58,615 bases of DNA from the NCBI RefSeq assembly GCF_000760515.2, contig NW_013546623.1:1-58615 (forward strand), written 5' to 3'. Of this stretch, positions 20,192-31,180 are shown piece after piece. Under the pieces are notes generated by a model. It saw only the letters and a list, made by a program, of their open reading frames with translations, did not search any database and was not told where the DNA came from. The stretch comes from Mitosporidium daphniae. Its lineage: Eukaryota; Microsporidia. Position numbers and translations under genes: made by a program. The first letter of the stretch is position 1. Each line of letters opens with the position of its first letter.

Positions 20192-21548
20192 ATGAAAGAA
20201 CCCTCCTCGCCATTGGCTTTGCATGGACATCCCTGTTTGGATTTGCAAACTGATTTTGGTGCAAAGGAATCAGAGGTCGTCGCGCTTTCACCTCCGATTT
20301 CAATTATCCACTCATCCGACAACGGGGAATGTTCTACTTTTTCTCCAAGACAGCTTCTCAAGAGGGAGTTGATAAAAACGGCGTTTATTCTGGCCCTTAC
20401 GTTTCTCTGTGTATATCTAATGATGCTGGAAATGGTGTTTATTGACAATCGATCGCTTGATTATGTTTATGGCGTCACGCTACCATCCCAGTGGCTATCC
20501 TTTGCTGAAGCAGTGGCAAAGGTAAATGCAGCCACTAATGACGAAGGCCCATTTCCAATTGCATTGGTAAGGCCTAGCTTTGGTGGCGTTGGATACGAAA
20601 CGGTTTTTAATTCATTTCCTTCTGAAATGAATATTTCCTCCGTGTACAATGGAGGCATCCTGCTTCCAATGGATGTTGTTATCAGCACAACGCAAAATAT
20701 GTACATCGAATGGCGTGTGGTGGCCGATACTCTTGCTGCTATCCTGCTTGTGCTTACAATGGTCTTTATACTTGCGGTTCCTTTTCTTTGGAGACGGAAG
20801 GTTAAAGAAAATTTCGTTTCAAGCCTCGTTTTGTTTAGAAGGCTCGCGGCCGTTATCGGATTGAATTATTTTTTCAGGTATTTAGACTGCTATTTTTCCC
20901 GTTAGAGGCCTTGTGTTGGGCTTGACAATTCTGCCACCGGGATCCCTTGCTTGTGTGCCAAAGCTACGCTACACGTTGTGGGAGAAGCTCATGGCGCCTA
21001 TTCTGCTAATGGCTGGCTTTGAGGTGTGTTGCTACGATTTCATGTACTCTGGACATACGTCACTTACCACTGTGTTGGTGTGGTTCTGGATCTTATACTT
21101 TCCCGGCGTGTTTGTCAACTTTAAACCGCGCAGGGTAGTTATTACGCTGTGCGTGGGGCTTTTTGGCGCCCTATTGGTTTTTTTGATGATTTTCTCATTG
21201 ACCATTTCTCGGCTTCACTATTCCATTGACGTCGCGCTCGGGCTGTTTATTGGCTCTGCCGCGTTTTGGTCGTGGCATACTACACTTTGTTTGTATCAAT
21301 ACCAGCGAATGCTAAACATCGAAGAGCCCGGTAGGAACCGCGCATTCAACTGGATTGTTAGATTGGTTGGCTGGATGGATGGGATCGAAAAAGAGCTTCT
21401 ACCATCTTGCCTTCCACAAGATAATATTACAACTCAAGAGCGGTTTATTATTCACGTAGCAGGCGAAAAGGAGCTGCGCGCAATTGCCAATTCATCGGCT
21501 ACGTCAAGAATGGCATCAAGTGCAAAGTCGAGATCCTCTTTGGAGTGA
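20192..21548 (+). CDS. Sphingomyelin-synthase-like PAP2-type lipid transferase
   Basis: Exons 20192-20877 and 20906-21548 give 442 aa; the intron is 28 nt. About six membrane helices are visible. The catalytic motifs of the SMS/PAP2-C family are present: CCYDFMYSGHTSL and SRLHYSIDVALG (His, His, Asp triad). SMS-family enzymes move a phospho-head group (choline, ethanolamine or inositol) from a glycerolipid to ceramide in the Golgi or plasma membrane; the head group here cannot be told. A long lumenal loop between helices 1 and 2 is unusual. Its last 97 bp overlap the 3' coding end of LCB2, the enzyme starting ceramide synthesis. A degenerate paralog lies at 45535-46854. Confidence 0.85.
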
Positions 21549-23049
21549 TGGCTTGTCATACAAAATCTGGCTCGACACTGGTTGATTGGCGTTGCCGGAT
21601 ATCCCACCACAACCACAGCAACTCCTTTATCGAGCAGACGGCGCGAAAATGCTCTATACATTGAAAAACGTCTGTATCTTACGCCATCGTTGTTGGCTGG
21701 AATATCAACATCGGGACGACAGGGGAACCAATTGCACCTCCGACAACCAGTCCAGATGCTATCAGCGCATCCCTAAAATACTTTGAATTTTTGAAAAGCG
21801 AATAAATGCGGTCTTTGCCTTCTTTTCCATCCACCAAAGCAAGGGCCTTTAAAATATGCTGGCAAACCGGAGGTGCAAGCGGTTCGCAATATGCATATGA
21901 ATGTCCAAATGCTCGGAGATAGTCAACCAGCTCCTAATACAATATTGGGAAAAGTGCACTGCGCATACTTTTTTTCCAGCTATGTAGCCACCGGAAGCTC
22001 CAAAGCTCTTGGTAAAGGTCCCCATTAAAATGTCTATTTTTTTGGTGTCAACGCCGAACCAGTCACAAATTCCCCTTCCATGCGGACCGACTGCGCCAAT
22101 CGAATGGGCCTCGTCCAGGAACAAGTAAAATTTGTACTTTTCCTTCAATTGCACAATTGCAGGGAGAGGTGCAAAATGCCCCTCCATTGAATATAGTCCC
22201 TCAATGACAACGATGATTTTGTTCCACGGGCGTCTTGTCTTTGGCTGTCCCTTAACTATGACGTCCCTCAACAGTCGCTCCAAATCAGCGGTATCTGCAG
22301 TTATTTCTAACATCAGCAAAATTTACCGTTATGGCGGAAGACGCGGATAAGAGATCCAGATAAGCGGGCCCCAAATATTAAAGAGGAATGATTGAGTTCA
22401 TCCGAAATGATGATCGTTCCTGGCCCTTCGGCGAGCACAGGCAAGGATGTGGAGTTTGTGGCAAATCCCATGGCGCAGACCATTGCCGCTTCAACGCTAA
22501 GAAATTTAGCGACCGATTCTTCCAATTCTTGCAGAAGCGGAGATTTTCCCAAATCAAGAATCGGGGCGCCTATGGAAACGCCGTATTTTGACAGCGAACT
22601 AAGCGCTGCCGATTGGCACGGCCCTTCAGGCTGCGAAAACCCGAGGTAGTTGTAGGATGCCAAATTGATACATGAGCGGCTCTCTCCGGTGTACCTGTGA
22701 TGGGAACAACATATTCTTACTCAAAAGTATCATTGTAATCCTTTGATTTTCGAATCAGGATGTTGATCATCGAGCTTGGAACGCCTGTGATTGGTCTGTT
22801 CCAGCAGTCTCTAATGCGATGGTAGATTCTTCGTATGTAAATGGATTCAAAGTCGCTTGTAAGCGGCGCTATCCCATTGCTGACTCTCAAATGCGAAAAG
22901 TCGTTTGGATAAACAAGCTTGGCAATAAGATCCCTAACATGGGCAACAAGCGTCAGTATGAAATAAATAAGATATGTCGATATAAGCAAGCGTACAGACA
23001 CGCGTTCAGAAAAATCCGTGTGCTTTGAATCGTCTGTGGGTGCTGGCAT
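21452..23049 (-). CDS. LCB2: Serine palmitoyltransferase catalytic subunit, five exons
   Basis: Exons 23049-22721, 22694-22327, 22294-21969, 21933-21683 and 21653-21452 give 491 aa; introns are 26, 32, 35 and 29 nt. An N-terminal membrane helix precedes [49 protein letters not shown] and [16 protein letters not shown]. The Lys in TFTKSFG (near residue 328) binds pyridoxal phosphate, which marks LCB2/SPTLC2 rather than the inactive LCB1. It condenses serine with palmitoyl-CoA in the ER, the first step of sphingolipid synthesis. For intron 2 a 20-nt variant is possible, but the 32-nt splice gives the conserved HND. Its 3' end overlaps the SMS-like gene. Confidence 0.95.
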
Positions 23050-23169
23050 TGAGTAACTAGAGAAACATGTCCAAATTTAGACATAGTAACTGGCTGGCCA
23101 GTGATAGCATTTAGATTAATTTTAATAAATTTTGGAAAGGCAATTATTAATACTGCATTGCGCTTCATT

Positions 23170-23572
23170 ATGGAGCAGTATCGCAAAGTGCAGGAAGGTA
23201 CGGCATATTGTGGGTTTTCTGATCCAGATCTATCGCATGCAATTAGCGCTCGGCAAAAATTGGAAATACAGCTGCAAGAGAACGACGCAGTGCAAAAGGT
23301 TCGAGTATCAAATAATTTTTCTTCGCAGGAGCTGGAGGCGTGTGAATCCACCGAGAATGTGTTCAAACTCAATTGCGGCATATTGTTTCCGGTTTTAATT
23401 TGCGAGGCAAAGGAAAATGTGTCGAAACGCCTCGAATTCATCACAGCCGAGGCTAAAAAAAGCGACCAGCAAATCTGCAAGCTGGAAAAGCGGAGAGACG
23501 AGTTGGAGGCGCAAATGGAAATGGAAAGGGTTCAATTTTTAATATTTCTAACCCTAGAACGCAAACAAATAA
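23170..23572 (+). CDS. PFD6: Prefoldin subunit 6 (beta-type), three exons
   Basis: Exons 23170-23298, 23329-23529 and 23558-23572 give 114 aa, the usual size. Introns are 30 and 28 nt, and both have the variant donor GTTCRA. Motifs of the beta-prefoldin coiled coil are visible: SARQKLEIQLQEND, then ENVFKLNCG and EAKENVSKRLEFI. It is one of six prefoldin subunits that pass nascent actin and tubulin to the CCT chaperonin. The tiny third exon (five codons including the stop) is inferred; without that splice the frame would run on through an unrelated tail that overlaps eEF1B. It is divergent from LCB2. Confidence 0.88.
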
Positions 23573-23651
23573 ATTTTACTTCCTGTTTGATAAACCAAAT
23601 TTGGAGTTGCATTTTACGGGCAGGGGTGGCTTTTTATAAACCTGACCGACC

Positions 23652-24320
23652 ATGTCTTCCGTACTCACGTTCCCCGCCGATTTTCCCGTCCTCAATGAGC
23701 ATCTGTCAACGCGCAGTTTTATCGAGTTTACTGGAAAACCATCATCAGCTGACGTCGAGGTCCTGAAAAGCCTTGGAGCGTCTCCCGTCGATGCCAAGCT
23801 GTATCCGCATGTGGCTCGCTGGGCTCGCTGTGTTGCCTTTAACGTGGAGAAAAAGTCGATTTGCAATTCTCAATGCGAAATTGCCAATCTGATTCTTAAA
23901 ACAGCCAGTGTTTCCGTTTCCTCGTCAAAGGCGAATGACGATGATGTTGATCTGTTTGGATCTGACGAAGAGGAAGATGCCGAGGCCGAGGCATTGAAGG
24001 CCAAGCGCCTCGCAGAATACAATGCCAAAAAAGCAGCAAAGCCTGTCGTCATTGCCAAGTCGCTGGTCACCATGGATGTGAAGCCATGGGAAGATACCAC
24101 GGATTTGGTGGAAATGGAGAAATGCATTCGCGAAATAGAGATGGACGGTCTTGTTTGGGGATCCTCAAAACTGGTTCCCATTGGATATGGAATTCGCAAG
24201 CTTCAAATTTCCTGTGCAATCGAAGATGCAAAAGTAAGCATGGATTCTGTGGAAGAGCTGATCGTGGGATTTGAAGACCTCGTGCAGTCGATCGACATCG
24301 TTTCGTTCAACAAGCTCTAA
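23652..24320 (+). CDS. Elongation factor 1B alpha (eEF1-beta)
   Basis: 222 aa, one exon. An N-terminal GST-like region ([14 protein letters not shown]) is followed by an acidic linker ([20 protein letters not shown]) and the guanine-exchange domain ([37 protein letters not shown]) ending in the conserved SFNKL. It recharges eEF1A with GTP during elongation. Convergent with the SWI3 gene, 59 bp between stops. Confidence 0.96.
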   Translation: MSSVLTFPADFPVLNEHLSTRSFIEFTGKPSSADVEVLKSLGASPVDAKLYPHVARWARCVAFNVEKKSICNSQCEIANLILKTASVSVSSSKANDDDVDLFGSDEEEDAEAEALKAKRLAEYNAKKAAKPVVIAKSLVTMDVKPWEDTTDLVEMEKCIREIEMDGLVWGSSKLVPIGYGIRKLQISCAIEDAKVSMDSVEELIVGFEDLVQSIDIVSFNKL

Positions 24321-24379
24321 ATCCATCCAATAAACCATTAGCATCTAAAATCCAATTTGCAGGCCATTGCAAGTTAAAT

Positions 24380-25819
24380 TTATTGATGTAAAGCCTCAAT
24401 GTTGGCCGACTTGGGCGGTGCATCTTGGAACACTGTTTCCGATGCAGAGGACGAGGTTTTCAGATAAGATAACTCGGAGGAGAGTGAATTTTCAAGCGCA
24501 TATAGAAGCGAGATTTTGGCGTCCACCTTTCGTGCTAGAAGCTCTGCAAGAAGCGCCAACGACTGGCGTGTTTTCTTTTCCTCTTCGGTCAATTGAGTAT
24601 CCACAAGTGATGGGAATGCGGAAACAATTTGGGAGACAACTTCGTCTTGGTTCGAGAGGTCCTGCTTGAGGGTGGAAAGCGCCATTTTCGCGGCCTGAGC
24701 GCCAACGTCCGGGTGAACTGCAGAGGAGAGCGTGGCGACAAGCGCTGCAATTGGATTGTTTGATGAACTTGCCAGGGAGTTTGAAAAAAGCTCAAAAGAG
24801 GCTGTTTTTTCGGCCTGCATGTCCGGGAGCGTGATGAACTTCCTTATGCATTCGCTTGAAGACCGAGTCTGGACGTGTGTCGAAATACGCTCCCAAGCCT
24901 CCGGTCCGGAGGACTCTGAAGCAAACATCTCAATGCCCTCAAACAGGTATAGCAGCTCTTGGTCCGACCAGCCGCCATCTTCAGAGGATATCCCCAATTT
25001 TACAAAATCTCCACTGAAATATTGGGACGAAAACCGCCCATCGCCAAAGCAATCCATACAAAGGTTAAGCGAAGGGTCCTTCAAAGAGTGATACAATTCA
25101 TCCTGTGCCATTTAGCAAATGTTTTCGTCCTACCTTGGAAAGGTTCAATCCGCAAGTGTTGCAAAAGATGTTCAATTTTGTCGACCCACATGATGGCTTG
25201 GCGTTTGCCGAGCCGGAGCGGTCCCATATGACGGGCGCTTTTACTGCTACTGGCGCCTCCTTTGGTTGTGAAGGCTCGGGCTGTATGTTTTGTTGCACAA
25301 TTCTAGAATGTGCATCCTAGATGGTAAAGTCAAAGACGCACATACAGGAATCCAGTTTATGAGGCCCCACCGTTCAAGAAACGAGTGGATTTTCAATAAA
25401 GCTGCGACGTCCATCGCCAAATGCCTCCTAATGGCTGTAACAGATGTGTACACTGGTGGCGAGCCCGCTGAGGAGCGCCACGTCTGAATCACAAAATTGC
25501 GAGCGTGCCTATATTGGGATACGGTGGCCGTCTCGGCGGAATCTGTGCAAGACGGTGGAAAGAACTCTGGAAATGCTCGCTTTTCAATGCCATGGATAGA
25601 ATCTAAAGAAAACCATGCTGCATACGCAGGGACAGGGTAATCCGGCACCGCTCCGGCATTTGATGGGGCATCATTTGGCTGGCTGCTTGGCGTGATGTTG
25701 GCAATATTTACAGGCTCCCTCCCGGCAAAGGATGGAACATCCGGAACACCAGAGGGCTGGGAAAAGCCGCATGAGCCATTTACAACATTTGCATTGTTAT
25801 TCCCAATTGGGGCGGGCAT
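24380..25819 (-). CDS. SWI3/RSC8-type chromatin-remodelling subunit, three exons
   Basis: Exons 25819-25346, 25316-25134 and 25102-24380 give 459 aa; introns are 29 and 31 nt. Domain order is SWIRM (PAYAAWFSLDSIHGIEKRAF, then IRRHLAMDVAALLKIHSFLE), a ZZ-like zinc finger split by intron 2 (FCNTCGLNLSK, then NLCMDCFGDGRF), SANT (GWSDQELLYLFEGIEMF) and a C-terminal coiled coil (LTEEEKKTRQSLALLAELL). This is the core scaffold of SWI/SNF and RSC remodelers; the small size is nearer RSC8 than SWI3. It is divergent from EFR3, with AATTAAATTTG and TTTAAAATTTAC elements between the starts. Confidence 0.93.
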
Positions 25820-25944
25820 TATTGATAATTAAATTTGACAAAAATTGGATCATGCTAATTAGTGGATGCCCCCTAAAGAGTTTAAAATTTACTCGGATTT
25901 TCAATTTGACAGCCTGAGTAGTCGAATTAGCCAAATTCGGAACA

Positions 25945-28430
25945 ATGGGCATCTTCGTGCCGCGCCATAAGTGCAGGGTTGAGGCGATGTTTCCGCCTAA
26001 GCAAATATCGATTTTCTCGCTGAAGATGCCGCATCCGTCGTATGAACCCTCTCCCGACCATCTTTCAAGATTTCTTACTTATTTGCTGGCAAAGCCCCAC
26101 AAGATCAAAAAAACCTCATCTTACCTGCTTGCCAAATTTGAAAAGTGTTATTTTAAAACTTTGGACTATGTGTAAGGAGGCGGTGTTTTTAATGTTTGTA
26201 GTGCTTGTTTCGTGACGCTAAGCATCATCGAGCATATTTTGCTGCAATTGCATCGATACATTTCGTCATTTTGCCTTCCCGTGCTTGCAATTTTGTTTTC
26301 GTGCATTTCTGCGGTCGAGTGCACTGCGCTTCAAGTAAAGGCCATCGAGACCGTATTAACCGACCACTGGCTAATTTGTAGTTTTCGTTGTTTTGCAAGA
26401 TGCTTGGAAGCACCAGTCACCTGCGAAGAATGGGGTTTGTAGACCGCTATGCCAAAAACCACCATGCCACGATGGGAAATACGAGCGAAAAGCCTTCCGG
26501 AATGAGCAAAAAGAGCTCGAAATCGCTGCTTACTGCGAGGCTGCAAATTTTGTCTACCGCTGTAAATATCGACAATATTTTCAAGCCATTCAGCCCGGCC
26601 TCCATTTTCTATTCAATACTGGCCCTGATAGCCAGTTTTATTCTTCAGCCCTGCATGCCACAAATCAGAGACTCTGCGTCTTCTCTGGCTCCTTCTCCAC
26701 GCATTCAGGGCGGCTTTGCGCGAAGCGCTCACCAAAAATTCTGCTCCTGCTGCCAAGGAAGCCTTTCAGAGGCTGTGAAATACCAGACAGACTCAAGCGT
26801 CTATTTGCATAAGCTTCCAATCCTACCTTCGCGTAGTATTATTGCAGCACTCTCCAAAAAGCTGTACAAGCGCTCCAAAAAGTTTCGAGGATCCATGTAC
26901 ATGCACCTGTTGCAACCCTCACCCTCGCCAACCCTTCTCCAGTAAACTTCGTTGAATATGTATCCCAATGTCATTCTAATTGAAGACTGGAGGTATTTAT
27001 TGTCGTTCAACTCTATTTATGTAAAAATCGGGGAAATCTATTTCCCAAACGAAATGTTCGTCACGTGCAGCGGCGAATTTGATGTGGTGTTTACCTGTTT
27101 TTTCGAGCTGCTGCGAAGATCGGAAAATAACTTTATCGCGTTCATGAGGTACTTTATGCTGAGGATGAGGAATATCCAGGATTTTAAATTCCCCCAACGC
27201 AATCATCATGTGATTGAGGGAAACCTGGGCGGATCGATCTTTGAAATGCCGATTGCAAATGGCCAGGCGACACAGGAGCCCCCTGTACTGGGCCATCCTC
27301 AATTTAAGGATACAGATGCTACTTCTCGCCCCCACGAGGCATTGTCTTCTTCGTTTTCTTCTTCGCCTGCCTTTACGCTTCGATCGACAGATTTGGAACA
27401 AGAGCTTGTGGAAAAGAGATTTAAATTCATCACTTTGCTGGCTCCGATTACGATGGCGAAAATGATTTGCAAATACGCTGTTCAATTTGAGCCCTCTTTC
27501 ATCACCACTCTTATTGAGGAAATTCGAATTGGAATCGACAAGATTTCTCTCGTTTCGCCAAATCGATCGCAACCCTCCGTAATTCAGATGGACGGTTCAT
27601 TGCTTGCCTCTTCTTCCTTTAACAGTCTGCTTTTTGAAGCATCGATGTTTTCCATACTATGTCAATTGCTTGGCTTGATAAGGGAGATTTCCGCGCTCGT
27701 CCCTGGGCTAATCAAGACATGCATTGTGCAATTGCTGCGGTTGAGTCGACTGGAGTCTTCCCAATGCCAAAAAAATTCCCCATCTGTATGCGCTATCCCT
27801 TCGCAGGGCCAAAACTACCATACCCATGAAAAGGACAAAGGACATGAGTTGAATGGACACAGCGACGGGCACAGCGACGAGCACAGTGATGACGGAAATT
27901 CGGATCCTGCAGCTATTACGTTGCCTCGCGTCTCGAGTCCCATTTTTATGAGGGCAAACTATTCCTTCTCTAGTGAAGCAGTCTTTGTATTTGATGGATC
28001 TCTTTTTGTCTTGAAGAGCGAGCATCTGATGGCAAAGTTGATCTGTTGCCTTTTGTCCTCAATTTTGAGTCACTCTTCGGTGGTAAAAATTAGACAGGAG
28101 ATGTATTCCTATTTTATTGGGCGTCTTTTAAACTCGCCCTCTACGACATCTAGCTCGACAATTTCAGGAAATGGCTTTTATTGTGGAGGACCGCTCATTC
28201 CTTCTTTAAATCTGATTACAGGCTCAAATAAATTGTTTGCTGCCATTCTAGCATCAAACACAACAGGCAATAGCCAAAAGAACAGCGGAACTTCTGGGAA
28301 GCATTTTGGAAAGCTAGGGAGATTGTCCACCATTCCAAATGTTTTCTTGCGTTTAAAGCTATCGCGGGAACATTTGTTTTCCAAGGGAGGTGTTGATATT
28401 GTTAAGAACAAAAAGCATCCTGCTGCCTAG
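25945..28430 (+). CDS. EFR3-like plasma-membrane PI4-kinase scaffold (multi-exon, 3' model partial)
   Basis: The N-terminus MGIFVPRHKCRVEAMFPPK and LSRFLTYLLAKPHKIKKTSS match EFR3, including the acylatable start region. Exon 1 is 25945-26171, intron 26172-26201 (30 nt), exon 2 is 26202-26352, intron 26353-26381 (29 nt), exon 3 from 26382. Exon 3 reads SLFCKMLGSTSHLRRMGF and a helical-repeat region. Between about 26650 and 27100 I could not fix the splices. A long frame then runs to 28430 (helical, with a low-complexity GHSDGHSDEHSDD insert). EFR3 anchors Stt4/PI4KA at the plasma membrane. The second half may be a separate gene, though total length suits EFR3. Confidence 0.6.
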
Positions 28431-28679
28431 ACCGGTAATGACAAAAAAGCCCAAGACTTGAATAAATAGATAATATTATCAACAGCCCGCTAAAATCTAC
28501 CAAAGTTGGACGTGGTCATATTCAATCGCTCCCAATGAAGCTGTTCGAACATACCGATCGAGGCCTGAAATGCAGAAGAATAATTGGTGCGATTGTAATT
28601 AACTTATTTACTTGGCATTTGGCTATTCTATTGGACAGTCGAGAGTCACAAGTAAATTTATTTTGGGGGTTTTTTATTT

Positions 28680-29468
28680 ATGCAGAAAAAAGCCAAAGTT
28701 TTACTTGCGCTCGTCGGCGGAGCGATCTTTGTTTTGGGGGTTGCACTTATCTTTATAAGCTCTTACACCTCAAAATACAGCAAGAGCCCTTCAACGGTCG
28801 ACATATCGGTTGTAAACGACGAGCCTGAACGCGGTCATTTAGAGACCAACTCAACCATCCTTTTGCGGAACTCTCCTTTGGTGCCGTCAGCCATTTTAAA
28901 TGAAAATTCAAGCAACTCAAATGACATTCAAAATGCTAAAAGCATGCACTTGTCCGATATCCTGTTTTCCATCTTTTTAATTGGCCTAGCTACATTCTTG
29001 CTTTGGTATCCTAGCTATCTTAGCCAAGACATGCCTTCCAAACTCGACTTTCATAATGCCTGTGGGATTTATTCTCGCCACATTTCCCCGATCTCCTTTT
29101 TCGGCATTCATGTTGTCGACCTTTTCGGCATTGCAGTGATGTTTGTGTTGATAGTTGGCTTTTTTCTCTGGATTTTCGGGGTTGATCCATATATTTTTAT
29201 TCAAATTCCTGAATATGTCAAAAAAATTGTTTTGGACTGCATCTGGTTCCCCGTGTTAAGCTTTTTAGAAGGATGCCATAATGGTATTCTCGCAATCTTT
29301 AACGCGAAAACGCTTTCAGGTGTTATGGAAAATATCATTGCATATATTAGATCAACCGTATTTTGGGAGAAACTTAGTTCAATGGCAAACTATTATTTCG
29401 ATGATGTTTTGCAAAAAATTATAAATTTTCTTATGGGAATGGCAAGAAGCTCTTCAAAAGCCGCTTAG
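28680..29468 (+). CDS. Unrecognised membrane protein
   Basis: 262 aa, one exon. Hydrophobic segments lie at residues 8-27, about 92-112, and 145-175. The loop between the first two is hydrophilic with several NxS/T sequons (NSTILL, ENSSNSND), suggesting a lumenal or extracellular position. The C-terminal third is amphipathic. No motif recognised. The start follows AAGTAAATTTATTTTGG, the local AT element. Confidence 0.6.
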   Translation: MQKKAKVLLALVGGAIFVLGVALIFISSYTSKYSKSPSTVDISVVNDEPERGHLETNSTILLRNSPLVPSAILNENSSNSNDIQNAKSMHLSDILFSIFLIGLATFLLWYPSYLSQDMPSKLDFHNACGIYSRHISPISFFGIHVVDLFGIAVMFVLIVGFFLWIFGVDPYIFIQIPEYVKKIVLDCIWFPVLSFLEGCHNGILAIFNAKTLSGVMENIIAYIRSTVFWEKLSSMANYYFDDVLQKIINFLMGMARSSSKAA

Positions 29469-29817
29469 TCTTCATGAATTCGATTTGGTCGTGTCAATCT
29501 AAGCTACCTGATCCGACCATCTCGGATCCTAACTTTTTCGTTTCCAAAAAATATCTTTCAGCTTAATAAATAAGATTATCGTGTAAAATTCCATTTAAAA
29601 CTCGGTCGCGTTCGATCAGGCATCCAGGAGTACCGCACACCTCCACACTGCGCTGGGAAAAGACGGCTCAACTCTACCTAATGTGCATGAAATGTTCCCG
29701 GATGTCCGTATTTTTAAGACCCCGCTTTAATTGGCTCTATACTCCAGCCCTTCATGTACGTATTTGATTGAACCGCGTAGTGGCCACATGATTAGACTTT
29801 CTGGGCAAACCGCTCAT
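29469..29817. other. Spacer with a short perfect hairpin
   Basis: No gene seen. A 7-bp inverted repeat (GATCCGA, loop CCATC, TCGGATC) lies at 29510-29528, 42 nt after the stop of the upstream membrane protein. It lacks a T-tract directly after it, so a processing or 3'-end role is only a guess. The segment 29600-29660 is locally GC-richer but does not fold like a tRNA or 5S rRNA by eye. Confidence 0.4.
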
Positions 29818-30676
29818 TTATTTGCACATTTCAAACACAACAGAAGCCAGCCGTGCTCTGGACACCAATCTACTGATATCAAAGTCATGGAAATCCTTTA
29901 GCATGCCCCATTTTCGCGCTTGAATCCTTGTCTCAAGAGTAGCTGCATCAATGGCCTCTTCAACTGTAGAATCGCCAAATGCCAAATTGAGTCCTAGGAC
30001 ACAAGACTTGAAATCTCTAATCGCCATTTCACATGCAGCAATCGATTCGCTAGAAAGTGTACAAGAAACATGATCTGAAATGGCTTTGATCACATCCCGG
30101 AGCCCATTTTGCGATGCAAGGCCAGATGGCGGCGTTAACGCTCCAGAGGACGGCGAAATGTGGACGCCAAATCTCGAATTGAATTTTTTGATTTCATTGC
30201 ACCAAAGCAGCTCTTGTCCACTTCTTAAAGCATGATTTTCTTGCGAATCCCAGTACCTATAGCCAATGAAAAGCTAAAGCGTACAATATCGAATCAGATG
30301 GAAGAAAGGCCAAAATCTTTTTGAATTCCTCTGCAGCGCAATTCTGCGAGTCCAGGAATTGGGCTCTAAACAGCAGACTAGTCAACGGCCTTGAGGTGGA
30401 GATGTCTTTTTTAATAAAAGGAGACAACGACCACTCCAGCGCTGCCAATTGGGCGAGAGCTTCATTTTTAATGGTGAGCGGGAATTGCGGACAACTGCCA
30501 TTTTCAAATGACAGCGAGCTATTTAGAAGGTACTTATCATTCAAAAATAAGTTGTATCCACCTAAGTAGTTACACTTGCTTTCTTTACCTCGAGGGCCTT
30601 GTTGGACAACACATTTGAACGATGCACAGCCCGTGCTATACCGAGCTCGCAAAATAAACCGCCATGTACATGACAT
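29818..30676 (-). CDS. ATP12: ATP12-type F1-ATPase assembly chaperone, two exons
   Basis: Exons 30676-30285 and 30256-29818 give 276 aa; the intron is 28 nt. A short basic mitochondrial presequence (MSCTWRFILRARYSTG) is followed by ATP12 motifs: AQLAALEWSL, RPLTSLLFRAQ, DSILYWDSQ across the splice, and the C-terminal EEAIDAATLETRIQARKWG with DFHDFD. ATP12 holds the F1 alpha subunit during ATP-synthase assembly in the matrix, so the organism makes a conventional F1. It is divergent from bL28m, with only 49 bp between start codons. Confidence 0.9.
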
Positions 30677-30725
30677 CAAGTTTACTAAACCGCGCTTTAA
30701 TTTGAATTTAAAATTACCACAGCCG
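30677..30725. promoter_or_regulatory. 49-bp bidirectional promoter, ATP12/bL28m
   Basis: The whole interval between two mitochondrial-protein start codons. It centres on TTTAATTTGAATTTAAAATT (30698-30717), a near-palindromic version of the AT element seen before many genes in this window. No room for separate promoters is left. Confidence 0.55.
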
Positions 30726-31085
30726 ATGAGGCCACGCATCACCAAACAGGGAACCCCCGTCATACAGGGAATACTCGCTGGCGAGCGTGTACTGCATGGC
30801 TACCGATTCACAAAGTTTTCCAAAACAAAGCGTCTTTTTAGGCCAAATGTCTGCGAGGTTTCCTTTTTCTCTGAAATCTTAAATAGAAGCATTACATTTC
30901 CCGTTTCAGGAACTGCTCTCAATAGAATAGAAGCGCTGGGTGGCATTGATAATTATCTTCTTAAAAGTAAAATTTCCGACATCGCTCCAGACGCAATAGC
31001 TTGCAAATGGAGAAATTTTATCGCGGCCGTTCAAACGGGAGCCATCAAAATAGGTGGCGGCTCACATGGCACCTACCTGACATAG
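30726..31085 (+). CDS. Mitochondrial ribosomal protein bL28m
   Basis: 119 aa from the ATG at 30726. L28 family features are LHGYRFTKFSKTKRLFRPNV and the following LNRIEALGGIDNYLL, which match bL28 (Arg-rich strand, then the Gly-Gly turn). The protein is longer than bacterial L28, as mitochondrial versions are. An N-terminal extension with a presequence is not evident. It implies an active mitochondrial ribosome and therefore a mitochondrial genome. It shares its promoter with ATP12. Confidence 0.85.
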   Translation: MRPRITKQGTPVIQGILAGERVLHGYRFTKFSKTKRLFRPNVCEVSFFSEILNRSITFPVSGTALNRIEALGGIDNYLLKSKISDIAPDAIACKWRNFIAAVQTGAIKIGGGSHGTYLT

Positions 31086-31180
31086 ACCGTTGTACATGCT
31101 TTGAGGGAGGACACCACTTGAGTTGTGATAAATTATTTTATTAAGTAAAGCAATAAAGCTGGCAGCGCGAAAAGCATATT

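Noticed and set aside
22295-22326. A 20-nt intron in LCB2 (acceptor at 22307)
   Set aside because: It would be the shortest in the window and is frame-compatible, but the acceptor 12 nt further gives the conserved HND of serine palmitoyltransferase, so the 32-nt intron was chosen.
29584-29700. Possible structural RNA near TTCGATC
   Set aside because: A T-loop-like string is present, but I cannot find acceptor, D and anticodon arms or a 5S-type A box, so no RNA gene is called.
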